Source: a virus
IMG/VR virus record: IMGVR_UViG_3300020121_000039
Location: 1-42,568 of that record
Direction: 5' to 3' (one strand)
Length of the DNA stretch: 42,568 bases
The stretch's first letter is position 1, and each line of letters opens with the position of its first letter. Shown piece after piece: positions 7,256-15,414 of this stretch. The notes beneath the pieces are model-generated. The model was not told where the DNA came from and did not search any database. It saw nothing but the letters and a program-made list of their open reading frames with translations. The position numbers and the translations under genes are program-made.

Positions 7256-7569
7256 CGAAGCCCCGCGCACCAACAGCGAGCAAGGCATGGAAAACCCTGT
7301 TGTGCGATCCCCAGGGCAACCTGACCCCGTTCGGAAATATCGCGCTTTCCGACTTGGCTAAGTTCTGTCGCTATGCCGATGCCCCGACCCGGCACGATGC
7401 GACCGGGCGCGTCGATGTTTCGGCGACGATGGAAGCAGTCGGGATGCACAAACTTTACCGCAGGATTTGCGTCCTGCTGATGCTCGATGATTCCCGCGCT
7501 GCCAAACTGGCCCTGATGCAATGGCAGCAATCCGAAGACGATGACGAAGGAGTAGACCATGAGCGATAA
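7252..7569 (+). CDS. Bbp19-like phage protein
   Basis: The 105-aa product has the pattern of the small protein found between portal and scaffold genes in many podoviruses (Bbp19 of Bordetella phages): an N-terminal DPQGNLTPFGNIALSDLAKFCRYAD, the middle GRVDVSATMEAVGMHKLYRRI and an acidic tail. GTG 7252 overlaps the portal stop as GTGA. Function is unknown; the position suggests a role in head assembly. The stop overlaps the scaffold gene by 11 bases. Confidence 0.8.
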   Translation: MTKPRAPTASKAWKTLLCDPQGNLTPFGNIALSDLAKFCRYADAPTRHDATGRVDVSATMEAVGMHKLYRRICVLLMLDDSRAAKLALMQWQQSEDDDEGVDHER

Positions 7570-8467
7570 CGCCACCCCATCCGGCGCCGCTGCGGCAGCA
7601 CTGGCAGACCCGCCGAACACCGAACAAACGGCCACTCATATACAAGCGCGTGATCAGACTAAGGAAAACACGTCTGCGACACCGACGGCGCCCGATTGGG
7701 TCAAGGACTGGGACGCCGCCGATGCCGGCATCATCGAGAAGAAAGGCTGGCGCGACCCCAAGGACATGTACAAGTCCTATCGCGAACTGGAGCGCACCTT
7801 GAGCCAGGACAAGATCCCGCTGCCCAAGGACGGCGCCGATCCGAAGGAATGGGACCAGGTGTTCAACCGATTGGGAAGGCCGGACACGCCGGACAAGTAC
7901 GTCGCGCCCAAGGACGCGGACGCGAACATGTTCAAGGCGCTCGCGCCGGAACTGCATGCCGCGGGGCTGACACAGAAGCAACTGGACCGCGTGACGGATG
8001 GCTACAACAAGTTCGCCAACGAGCAGATGCAGCAGCAGCAGCAGGCGTGGATGAAGGACCAGTCCGATGCACAGGCGAAACTTGAACGCGAGTGGGGCCT
8101 GAAGACGCCGCAGGAAATCGAACACAACCGCCGCGCCATGCGCGCGATCGGCATGACGGTGGACGAGGCGGAATCCTACATGCGCTCAGGCAGCGAGAAG
8201 TTCCTGCGCATGCTGAACCTTGCCGGCCACATGATCGCGGAAGACAACAGCGGTGACATCGTGAGCGATGAAACGCTGGGCTTCGGCCTGACGGCCAATC
8301 GCGCGGCGGCCGAGTTGCAGGAGATGAAGGCCAACAGCGAGTTTATGAAGCGCGTCTATGGCGGCGACCACGCGGCCAAGGCCAAGTACGATCGCCTCGT
8401 CAAGGCCACCAGCGACGGCGGCATGGTCAGGCGCACGATTCGCAGCGGCTACAGCAAGCCGGGCTGA
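7559..8467 (+). CDS. Capsid scaffolding protein
   Basis: A 302-aa acidic, helical protein directly before the capsid gene. It has a disordered Ala/Pro/Thr N-terminus, the segment WRDPKDMYKSYRELERTL followed by IPLPKDGADPKEWDQVFNRLGRPDTPDKY, which is typical of scaffold proteins of T7-like and related phages, then a long Gln-rich helix (EQMQQQQQAWMKDQ). Its likely role is to direct procapsid assembly and leave before DNA filling. ATG 7559 lies 11 bases before the end of the Bbp19-like gene. Confidence 0.9.
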   Translation: MSDNATPSGAAAAALADPPNTEQTATHIQARDQTKENTSATPTAPDWVKDWDAADAGIIEKKGWRDPKDMYKSYRELERTLSQDKIPLPKDGADPKEWDQVFNRLGRPDTPDKYVAPKDADANMFKALAPELHAAGLTQKQLDRVTDGYNKFANEQMQQQQQAWMKDQSDAQAKLEREWGLKTPQEIEHNRRAMRAIGMTVDEAESYMRSGSEKFLRMLNLAGHMIAEDNSGDIVSDETLGFGLTANRAAAELQEMKANSEFMKRVYGGDHAAKAKYDRLVKATSDGGMVRRTIRSGYSKPG

Positions 8468-8630
8468 TCTATTGACAAACGCAAAACGACGGGCGCACAC
8501 TCACGCCCGTCACAGGTCCAGCCGCGCAACGCGGGAACTGAACGACCGATGACATAGCGGCCCAGTCACAACTGGCAAGCCCAAAACCTCCCCGCACCCG
8601 CGAGGGTGTATCCGTTTTGGAGCGATGCCA
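8468..8630 (+). promoter_or_regulatory. Structured leader in front of the major capsid gene
   Basis: This 163-base space is the longest gap in the structural operon and contains three potential RNA hairpins. GACGGGCG (8488-8495) pairs with CGCCCGTC (8504-8511). CCGCG (8522-8526) pairs with CGCGG (8530-8534). CACCC (8595-8599) pairs with GGGTG (8604-8608) around a GCGA tetraloop, enclosed by an outer 7-bp stem CCAAAAC (8581-8587)/GTTTTGG (8614-8620). The outer stem includes the first two bases of the GGAG ribosome-binding site (8619-8622). No T-run follows any hairpin, so they are not simple terminators. RNA stability, processing or translational control of the most abundant virion protein is plausible. 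Confidence 0.65.
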
Positions 8631-9578
8631 GTGGCCAACCAAGCCCCTACCTATTTCATTACCAAGTTCACCGACTCGGTGGAATTCCTTGCGCAGCAGA
8701 AACCCGCGCGCTTGTGGGAGTCCGCCATGATCCGTGGCGAAGCGCCGGGTTCCGGTGCCGTAGCGGTCGAGCAGTTCGGCGCCGTGACGATGCAACAGGT
8801 CACCGGCCGCCTGCAGTCGATCACCTTCACCGACACGCCGGCCGGACGCCGCTGGGTCTACCCGACCCCGTTCGCGCTGTACGATGCGGTCGATACCTTC
8901 GAGAAGCTCGAAATGGCCATCGCGCCGGACGGGTACATCTCGCAGACGCAGACCTTCGCCGCCAATCGCCAGAAGGACGACACCTTCATCAGTGCCTTCT
9001 TCGGCACGGCGCAGACGGCCACCACGCAGTCCGGTGGCGGTAATGCCCCGGCGACCGCGGTGACATTCCCCGCAAGCCAGATCATCAGCGTCAACTGCGG
9101 ATCGTCGGGATTCACCGGCAGCCCGGTAACAGGCACGGGCGGATCAGCGACCGGCATGAACGTACCGAAGCTGCGCGGCGCCAAACAGGTGTTGCTGGCT
9201 GCCGAAGTGGACCTCGACTTCGAGACCGCCAACGTCGCCATGAATGCGCAGCAGATTGACAACATGCTCAATCAGGCGCAGGCGATTAGCCTCGACTTCA
9301 ACGAAACCCCGGTCCTGGTCGATGGCCGCATCACGCGGTTCATGGGTTTTGACTTCAAGCACTCCGAGCGTTTGCCGCTCAAGACTGCCACCGTTCGCAA
9401 GAACCCGGTGTGGGTCAAGTCCGGCATGCACGGCGGCGTGTGGCAGGACATCACGACGGACATCCGCCAGAGCACCACGCTCGTCGGCTATCCGTGGCAG
9501 GTATCCGTGCAGATGATGATCGGCGCCACCCGGCTCCAGGAAGTCAAATGCGTCGAAATCGACTCGTCGGAGGCATAA
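8631..9578 (+). CDS. Major capsid protein
   Basis: A 315-aa protein directly after the scaffold gene. It begins ANQAPTYFITKFTDSVEFLAQQKPARL and has PAGRRWVYPTPFALYDAVDTFEKL and ISQTQTFAANRQKDDTFISAF, matching the layout of the HK97-fold capsid family of podoviruses in which an 'R..YP' segment is followed by an aligned helix. I prefer GTG 8631 because GGAG (8619-8622) is then eight bases upstream; ATG 8625 would leave only two bases, though it cannot be excluded and adds two residues. The portal also starts with GTG-GCC-AAC. It forms the icosahedral shell. Confidence 0.9.
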   Translation: MANQAPTYFITKFTDSVEFLAQQKPARLWESAMIRGEAPGSGAVAVEQFGAVTMQQVTGRLQSITFTDTPAGRRWVYPTPFALYDAVDTFEKLEMAIAPDGYISQTQTFAANRQKDDTFISAFFGTAQTATTQSGGGNAPATAVTFPASQIISVNCGSSGFTGSPVTGTGGSATGMNVPKLRGAKQVLLAAEVDLDFETANVAMNAQQIDNMLNQAQAISLDFNETPVLVDGRITRFMGFDFKHSERLPLKTATVRKNPVWVKSGMHGGVWQDITTDIRQSTTLVGYPWQVSVQMMIGATRLQEVKCVEIDSSEA

Positions 9579-9581
9579 GAC

Positions 9582-10088
9582 ATGGCCGCTGCAGTAAATC
9601 ACAATCTCGGTACGCTTCTCACCAACACCTACGCCACCCCTCCGGTCTTCAATGCCACGGGGCAGGACCTCGTATCGGTCTACTTGAAGCAGGCCACCTG
9701 CGCGATCCCGGCGGTGGCCACGGACCTGGCGAATTCGACCTACGCCATGTGCCAGGTTTCCTCGTCTGACGTGCCGATTTCGATCAAGTTTTCTTCCACG
9801 GCACTGACGGCGGGAGCGATCAGCATCGGCTTGTTCCTGCCCAACACGGCGACGGTCGCGGCGACGAACAGCGACCACTTGTTCGTCACGTCGGTCAACT
9901 GTGCCGCTGCCGTGGTGGCGGTCGAGGAACGCTGGGCCAACAAGGATGTCACCACGCAAGGCCAGCGCATCTGGCAGTTGCTGGGCCTGACTTCCGATCC
10001 CGAGGCGATCTACGACCTGGCGTGCTACTCGACGACAGCCGCCACGGCCGCCGGTACGCTGGGCGTCATCTACACGTTCACCCGGTAA
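9582..10088 (+). CDS. Putative virion protein after capsid (168 aa)
   Basis: ATG 9582 follows the capsid stop by three bases. The protein is Ala/Thr/Val-rich and probably all beta (VPISIKFSSTALTAGAISIGLFLPNTATVAA), ending TLGVIYTFTR. I do not recognise the family. A beta-rich protein of this size right after the capsid gene could be a head decoration or cement protein, but that is inference from position. Confidence 0.7.
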   Translation: MAAAVNHNLGTLLTNTYATPPVFNATGQDLVSVYLKQATCAIPAVATDLANSTYAMCQVSSSDVPISIKFSSTALTAGAISIGLFLPNTATVAATNSDHLFVTSVNCAAAVVAVEERWANKDVTTQGQRIWQLLGLTSDPEAIYDLACYSTTAATAAGTLGVIYTFTR

Positions 10089-10097
10089 GGATCGAAC

Positions 10098-10304
10098 ATG
10101 GCCAACCAAACCGCCGGCATCAACGTGCAGGATCGCAACCCGTACAACATCACGGTGACGAACGCCGGCACGTTGGTCGGTAGCGACGTGGAACTGGTCT
10201 ACAACCAGGCGACGGTCCTGTCGAGACAGGACCTCATCACCTGCGTCGAGCAGTTCCTGGAGTTCCTGAACACCGCGTCGGGTACTGCATTCGGGCCGCC
10301 GTAA
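10098..10304 (+). CDS. Small protein of the head region (68 aa)
   Basis: ATG 10098 is preceded by AAGGATCGAAC, a usable ribosome-binding site. The product begins MANQTAGINVQDRNPYNITV and has an amphipathic helix RQDLITCVEQFLEFLNTA. There is no recognised domain. It lies in the same operon as capsid and tail genes and is probably a late or virion protein. Confidence 0.6.
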   Translation: MANQTAGINVQDRNPYNITVTNAGTLVGSDVELVYNQATVLSRQDLITCVEQFLEFLNTASGTAFGPP

Positions 10305-10305
10305 C

Positions 10306-10524
10306 ATGGGAAAGCGTGGACGGCACACGATCTACGTCAGTACGGACCCGAACAACATCGTCCAGATCGGAACGCCGGGGCAGTCGATTTTCATCGGCTA
10401 CCCTGGCCCGACGATTTACGGCGGGACCGGGACCGACACCAACCCTTCCGGCGTGCTTACCTTCTTGGGTGAGGCTACGGTAACATTCACCCCTACCACC
10501 GTTCCCGTCGTCGTGGAGTTCTGA
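10306..10524 (+). CDS. Small Gly/Thr-rich protein (72 aa)
   Basis: ATG 10306 is one base after the previous stop. The sequence is rich in Gly, Pro, Thr and Val (YPGPTIYGGTGTDTNPSG) and should be beta-stranded, with a basic N-terminus MGKRGRHTIYV. No family is recognised. The position between capsid and tail genes suggests a structural part. Confidence 0.6.
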   Translation: MGKRGRHTIYVSTDPNNIVQIGTPGQSIFIGYPGPTIYGGTGTDTNPSGVLTFLGEATVTFTPTTVPVVVEF

Positions 10525-10525
10525 A

Positions 10526-11155
10526 ATGGCAAATGCCAATCTGGATTTTTCCGGCCTGACAGTCACTCGGACCTTCACGTATCCCGACGCATCAGGGACG
10601 CTTGCCCTGACGAGTGGCAGCACTTCCATCATCACGGTCGGCACGATCACGACCGGCGTGTGGCACGGCACGAAGATCGGCCTGGCCTACGGCGGCACCA
10701 ACGCCGACCTGTCGGCCACCGGCGGCGCGCACCAGTTCCTGCGCCAGAATTCCTCCGGCGCCACGATCGACGTCGTACAGCCGGCGTTGGCCGACCTGTC
10801 GGACGCCTCGACCGTTGCGCTCAACGCCAGCTTGGGACTCGACGATCCGGGCATCTCCATCCCGACCACGGGCGGTACGGTCAATGTCGGCGGTGCGCAA
10901 CTACTGGCCCTGACCGGCATTCGCCCGGCCGGAACGCTTGCTGCGCTCACGTTGAACTTCATCGACGGCATCCCGAATGCGGTGGCGAGGATTCTCAGTA
11001 CGCAAATCCTCACCGCCGTCACCGTGACGGGCAATGTGGACCTGGATGCCACGCGCTCGCTCAAGGCTGGCCTGACGACGATGACGGCCAACCAGATCGT
11101 CGAATACTGGTGGGACGAATCCGGCTCCTCGCCGTGTTGGGTGCGCGCGGTGTAA
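10526..11155 (+). CDS. Fibre-like repeat protein
   Basis: A 209-aa protein with a tail-fibre module: TTGVWHGTKIGLAYGGTNAD, LSATGGAHQFLRQNSSGATI and ALADLSDAS, a pattern seen in repeated units of many phage fibre shafts. The C-terminal part (GNVDLDATRSLKAGLTT, ending EYWWDESGSSPCWVRAV) looks like a small capping domain. It sits, unusually, ahead of tail tubular protein A rather than near the main fibre (21949), so it may be a head fibre or a short tail spike. ATG 10526 follows the previous stop by one base. Confidence 0.75.
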   Translation: MANANLDFSGLTVTRTFTYPDASGTLALTSGSTSIITVGTITTGVWHGTKIGLAYGGTNADLSATGGAHQFLRQNSSGATIDVVQPALADLSDASTVALNASLGLDDPGISIPTTGGTVNVGGAQLLALTGIRPAGTLAALTLNFIDGIPNAVARILSTQILTAVTVTGNVDLDATRSLKAGLTTMTANQIVEYWWDESGSSPCWVRAV

Positions 11156-11164
11156 GATGCCTTC

Positions 11165-11794
11165 ATGGCATCCCAAATCGACATCTGCAACCTGGCGCTG
11201 GCCAAACTCGGCACGCAGGCGATCCCGTCGCTGACCTCGAACGACCCGAAGGCCGCCATCCTCAACCGCATGTATCCGCTGCTGCTGGCCAAACTGCAGC
11301 GCGTGTACCGCTGGAGTTTCTGCCTGACCTACGCCGAACTGCCGGCGCTAGTTGATGTACCGCTGTTCGAGTATAACTACGCCTACGCGCTGCCGACGGA
11401 CTGCCTGCAGTTGTACCTGTGCGACGTGTCTCTGGGCAACAGCATCGACATCGGCATGCCGGGCGCGAGCATGGGCGACTGGAACTTCAATCGCCTGCAG
11501 AACTATCGCGTCGTCGGCCGGAATGTCTACACCTCCATCCCGGCGCCGTTGCGCATCCAGTACGGTCGGCTTGTCACGGATACGGCACAATTTGACGCGG
11601 CGTTCAATGAGTCTTTTGCCTGCTACATGGCATGGCAGTTATGCGAGCAGTTGACCGGCAGTGGCTCAAAGAAGGATGCCGCGGCCAAGGAGTACCAGTT
11701 CTCGATGCGCGAGGCACGCCTGGCCAACGCCGTTGAACTGCCGCCTGAGACGATCCCCGACGATACGTTCATGGGTTCCCGACTGAGTAGCTGA
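11165..11794 (+). CDS. Tail tubular protein A (adaptor, T7 gp11-like)
   Basis: The 209-aa product opens SQIDICNLALAKLGTQAIPSL and continues with LQRVYRWSFC and an ALPTDCLQLY segment, the standard pattern of the podoviral head-tail adaptor (tail tubular protein A of T7, gp4-like in P22-type naming). It forms a ring beneath the portal and joins it to the nozzle protein encoded next. ATG 11165 lies nine bases after the previous stop. Confidence 0.9.
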   Translation: MASQIDICNLALAKLGTQAIPSLTSNDPKAAILNRMYPLLLAKLQRVYRWSFCLTYAELPALVDVPLFEYNYAYALPTDCLQLYLCDVSLGNSIDIGMPGASMGDWNFNRLQNYRVVGRNVYTSIPAPLRIQYGRLVTDTAQFDAAFNESFACYMAWQLCEQLTGSGSKKDAAAKEYQFSMREARLANAVELPPETIPDDTFMGSRLSS

Positions 11795-11799
11795 ACCTT

Positions 11800-14427
11800 A
11801 TGGCGAACTACAGCGCCACCTGGTCCAGCTTCAACGACGGCGAGATGTCGCCGTTGATGGACGGGCGTTTCGACTTGCCGCAGTACATGAAGTCCGGCAA
11901 GACCATGCTGAACTTCATCCCCACTGTGCAAGGCCCAATGGTCAAGCGGGGTGGCACGCGCCTGCTGCTGTTCTCCGGTCCTTTCGTGGACAACCCGCCG
12001 CTGACAGTGGCCTTCTCGCGCTCGCGTACGGAGTCGTACCTGATCGAGTTCGGCAACAACATCGCGCATTTTTTCTTCAACGGCGCGATCGTCGAGTCCG
12101 GGCCGAGTATTCCCTTCACGATCACCACGCCCTACGCCATCACCGACCTGTACAACGCCGACGGCACGCCGGCCCTTTCCTTCGCCGAGTCCATCGACCA
12201 ACTTTACCTTGCGCACCCGGACTTCCCGCCGCAGGTGCTGCAGTTCCGCGGTCCGCTCGACTGGACGCTGACGCCGCTGGATTTCTTCGATGGCCCGTGG
12301 CAGGACGGAAATAGCGACAAGACGAATGTCATGTCGATTTTTGGGAACGTCACGGTCGGCAGCACGATCATCATCACCGCGACCAACGACACGTTCACGC
12401 CCGGGCACGTCGGTGGCCTGATAAGGATTCATCAGCAGGACCTGTCCCAACTCAAGGCATGGTATCCCGGCCAAAGAACCACGGGCGGCAACATCGCCAT
12501 CGGCATCCAGGAACGCAGCGGCAACAACACCTATCAGGTCAAGGATGTCAGCCACGGTACATCGACAGGCACGGTCGATTGGGTCGAGACGGGTAGCGAC
12601 ACGCTGATCACCACCGACGGCGACCAATGGGACGGGCCGCAGGACATCGTGCCGAACCCGGCGACCGCAGGCCACTTCTACGGCCGTGGCGTGCAGTGGA
12701 CCTATCAGGACTGCGGCTACGGCGTGGCGACGATCACGAATTTCTTCGACACCAAGACGGTGCAGGCCACGGTCACGCGGCAATTCCCCTTGGCGCTGTC
12801 GGGCGGCAATCATCCGTCCTACCGCTGGGAACTGGGCGCGTGGTCAGACGCCGCCGGCTGGCCGCGGCTGGTCACGTTCTTCAAGCAGCGCCTGGTCTTT
12901 GCCGGCATCGACCGGATCTGGATGAGCGTGTCCGGCGACTTCGCTAACTTTGCCGACTTGCAGTTTGGCCTGATCCTGACCGATTCGGCGCTCACGGCGC
13001 AGGTGCTGTCGGACCAGTTGAACTCGATCAACTGGCTGGCGCCGCAGAAGACGTTGCTCGTCGGCACCACCGGCGGCGAGTTCGTCATCAGTCCGCAGTC
13101 CATCTCGGATGCCTTCGGGCCGACCAACTTCCAGATCGACCCGTACTCGAACTACGGTGGTCGGCAGGTGGCGCCCATTCGCGTGCAGACCAGTACGATC
13201 TTCGCGCAGCAGAACGGCAGGGCGTTGCGCGAGTTCTCCTACGTCTTTACCTCGGATGCCTACCAGTCGGTGGACTTGACGCCCCTGGCCGAGCACATCA
13301 CCGAAGGCGGTATCGTTGGCATGGCGTGGGCCAAGTTCCCGTATTACGTCGTGTGGTGCGTGCTGGGCAATGGCAAGATTGTGGCGTTCACGTTCAATCC
13401 CGAGCAGGCGGTGCGCTGCTGGCACGAACACGACATCGCCGGCAATGCGATCGTCAAGTGCGCAACCGTGATCCCCAGCGCTGACGGGTCCACCGACGAC
13501 CTGTATCTTGTCGTCGGACGTACTCCCGTCGGCGGTGTGCTGCAGTATTCGATCGAGAAGATGGAATTGCCGTTTGACGCCAATGCCCCGGACGCACGCC
13601 AGCAGGACATGTTCTATGTCGATGCCGGCCTGACCGTTGACAACACGATTGATACCACGCTCACCCCAGGCGCAGGAGCGACGACCCAGGGCACAACCGG
13701 GGTGACATTCACGGCGGGGGCAGCCGTTTTTCTTTTAACCGACGTGGACCGATACATCGACTACGACTACGAAACCACTGTCACGAATGACAAGGGACTT
13801 GTCGTACCCGCCCCCGCTAAGGCGCGGGCGCAGATCACCGCGTGGGTTTCGACGACGCAAGTCACGGCGACGATCATCGCCGCATGGCCAAGCCTCGACC
13901 TCATCGACGCCGATGCGTGGCGCATGTCGGTGACGACGATTGCGAGCCCGCCGGCCATTTGGGAAAGCGGCACGGTGTCGATGTTGCTCGACGGCGCGGC
14001 GGCGCCGGACTTGAACTACCCGTCCGGCCCGATCACGTTGCCGTTCCCGGCATCGGTGGTGCAGATCGGGTTGAAGTCGCCGAGTGTGTGGCAATCGTTT
14101 CGACCCGAAGGCGGCGACCCCACCGGCAGCGCCATGGGCAAGCCGCGCAGGGTCATTCAAGCGTCCATCCGCGTCAACGACACCTTGGGCGTGGAGATTG
14201 GCCGCGACCTCGACCAGATGCAGACCATCGAGACGCGTCCTGCCGGATGGCCGGACGACGAACCGCCGCCGCTGTACAGCGGCAACCTACCGAACGATCC
14301 GACCACGCGCATCACCTTCGGCGGCGACTGGGACCAGGATGGCAGCATCATCATTCGCTGCCAGCAACCGCTTGCTGCTACTATCTGCGCGATTTCGGTG
14401 ACGATCGACGAGGAACCGGATAACTGA
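11800..14427 (+). CDS. Tail tubular protein B (nozzle)
   Basis: An 875-aa protein with the N-terminal signature of tail tubular protein B: WSSFNDGEMSPLMDGRFDLP, then YMKSGKTMLNFIPTVQGPMVKRGGT and a conserved beta-propeller-like body (RLVTFFKQRLVFAGIDRIWMS, NWLAPQKTLLVGTTGGEFV). It forms the tail nozzle below the adaptor ring. Length is close to that of T7 gp12 (about 790 aa), somewhat longer. It is followed immediately by the gp13-like gene, the classical T7 order. Confidence 0.93.
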   Translation: MANYSATWSSFNDGEMSPLMDGRFDLPQYMKSGKTMLNFIPTVQGPMVKRGGTRLLLFSGPFVDNPPLTVAFSRSRTESYLIEFGNNIAHFFFNGAIVESGPSIPFTITTPYAITDLYNADGTPALSFAESIDQLYLAHPDFPPQVLQFRGPLDWTLTPLDFFDGPWQDGNSDKTNVMSIFGNVTVGSTIIITATNDTFTPGHVGGLIRIHQQDLSQLKAWYPGQRTTGGNIAIGIQERSGNNTYQVKDVSHGTSTGTVDWVETGSDTLITTDGDQWDGPQDIVPNPATAGHFYGRGVQWTYQDCGYGVATITNFFDTKTVQATVTRQFPLALSGGNHPSYRWELGAWSDAAGWPRLVTFFKQRLVFAGIDRIWMSVSGDFANFADLQFGLILTDSALTAQVLSDQLNSINWLAPQKTLLVGTTGGEFVISPQSISDAFGPTNFQIDPYSNYGGRQVAPIRVQTSTIFAQQNGRALREFSYVFTSDAYQSVDLTPLAEHITEGGIVGMAWAKFPYYVVWCVLGNGKIVAFTFNPEQAVRCWHEHDIAGNAIVKCATVIPSADGSTDDLYLVVGRTPVGGVLQYSIEKMELPFDANAPDARQQDMFYVDAGLTVDNTIDTTLTPGAGATTQGTTGVTFTAGAAVFLLTDVDRYIDYDYETTVTNDKGLVVPAPAKARAQITAWVSTTQVTATIIAAWPSLDLIDADAWRMSVTTIASPPAIWESGTVSMLLDGAAAPDLNYPSGPITLPFPASVVQIGLKSPSVWQSFRPEGGDPTGSAMGKPRRVIQASIRVNDTLGVEIGRDLDQMQTIETRPAGWPDDEPPPLYSGNLPNDPTTRITFGGDWDQDGSIIIRCQQPLAATICAISVTIDEEPDN

Positions 14428-14429
14428 TC

Positions 14430-14858
14430 GTGGAAGTGCGCACTTTCCAGCCGCAGGACCTCTACGCCATTTCACTGCAGCCGGCGCAGAGGGGGATTCT
14501 GTACGACACGGTGATGGAGAAAGGCTATGGCGAGGCGCTGGCTGCCGTGGGCAAGTCGTATACCGCAACCCAGGGCGGTGAGGTCATGGCTTGTATCGGT
14601 GTTATTCCGCAATGGCCCGGTTATTGCCGTGCGTGGGCGCTGCTTTCTCGTGACGCGGGACGCTGCCTGGTGCCTCTCACACGCGGGGTTGCGCGCTGGC
14701 TGCGATTTCACAACGAGGGCCGCGTTGACACGGCGGTGCGTTGCGATTTTGACGCCGCCATCCGGTGGGCTGAAATTCTGGGGTTCCGTCAGGAAGGCAC
14801 GATGAAGAAGTACGACCCGGAAGGGTCCGATTACTACCTTTACGCGCAGGTGATCTGA
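14430..14858 (+). CDS. T7 gp13-like protein (GNAT-like fold, DUF2833)
   Basis: A 142-aa protein starting with GTG 14430, two bases after the nozzle stop. The order of segments, FQPQDLYAISLQPAQRG, EVMACIGVIPQWPGYCRAWALLS, and the C-terminal CDFDAAIRWAEILGFRQEGTMKKYDPEGSDYYLYA, matches the acetyltransferase-like gp13 family of T7-type phages, where it is needed for particle assembly. The usual GNAT acetyl-CoA loop (Q/RxxGxG/A) is not obvious, so catalysis is doubtful. Confidence 0.88.
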   Translation: MEVRTFQPQDLYAISLQPAQRGILYDTVMEKGYGEALAAVGKSYTATQGGEVMACIGVIPQWPGYCRAWALLSRDAGRCLVPLTRGVARWLRFHNEGRVDTAVRCDFDAAIRWAEILGFRQEGTMKKYDPEGSDYYLYAQVI

Positions 14859-14859
14859 C

Positions 14860-15414
14860 ATGGCATTCGTCGTTCCTGTCATGGCATGGGCCGCGGCTAA
14901 CATGGGCACCGTAGCGCTTGCCGCCTCGGCTGCCGTGGGGGCGGCGGGTGCGATTTCCTCGTCTCGCGCGCAGGCGGCGTCTTACAAGTCACAAGAGCAG
15001 GCGGCCAAGTACAATGCTGAAGTCAACATGGGAAATGCCACCGCGGCCGAGACGGCGGCGAGCGCGAACGAACTGGCGCAGCGGCGCCTGAACGACCAGC
15101 GCATGGGGGCGATGAGAGCACAAGCCGCCGAGTCCGGCGGGTTCGGAGGAACGAACGCCGAAGTGCTGAGCCAGTCGGCGACGAACATGGAACTCGACGC
15201 GCTCAACACGCGCTATCGCGGCCAGATGCAGGCACGCGGATTGCTGGCACAGGCGAATCTGGACGAGTACCAGTCGCAGGTTGCAGAGATGAACCGCGGT
15301 AGTTCGATTCGCGCCGGCTACATCGGCGCGGCATCGAGCGCGCTGGGCGCGGCGTCGAACTACTACAACTACCGCAGCCTCAACTATGGCGGTAGCGGCG
15401 GGATTTACGGCTGA
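14860..15414 (+). CDS. Internal virion / ejection protein (T7 gp14-like)
   Basis: A 184-aa, Ala-rich protein with an N-terminal hydrophobic segment (PVMAWAAANMGTVALAASAAVGAAGAI) and a long helix containing AASYKSQEQAAKYNAEVNMG and QMQARGLLAQANLDEYQS. This is the layout of gp14-type ejection proteins, which leave the capsid first and form a pore in the outer membrane. Its place between the gp13-like and transglycosylase-bearing genes supports the call. Confidence 0.85.
   Translation: MAFVVPVMAWAAANMGTVALAASAAVGAAGAISSSRAQAASYKSQEQAAKYNAEVNMGNATAAETAASANELAQRRLNDQRMGAMRAQAAESGGFGGTNAEVLSQSATNMELDALNTRYRGQMQARGLLAQANLDEYQSQVAEMNRGSSIRAGYIGAASSALGAASNYYNYRSLNYGGSGGIYG

Noticed and set aside
5921-7288. 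Minus-strand frame of 455 codons opposite the portal gene
   Set aside because: Shadow of the portal gene, with no plausible start context.
8472-8477. TTGACA that could be a -35 box before the capsid gene
   Set aside because: No -10 box at 16-18 bases; the position where it should lie is the GC-rich hairpin.
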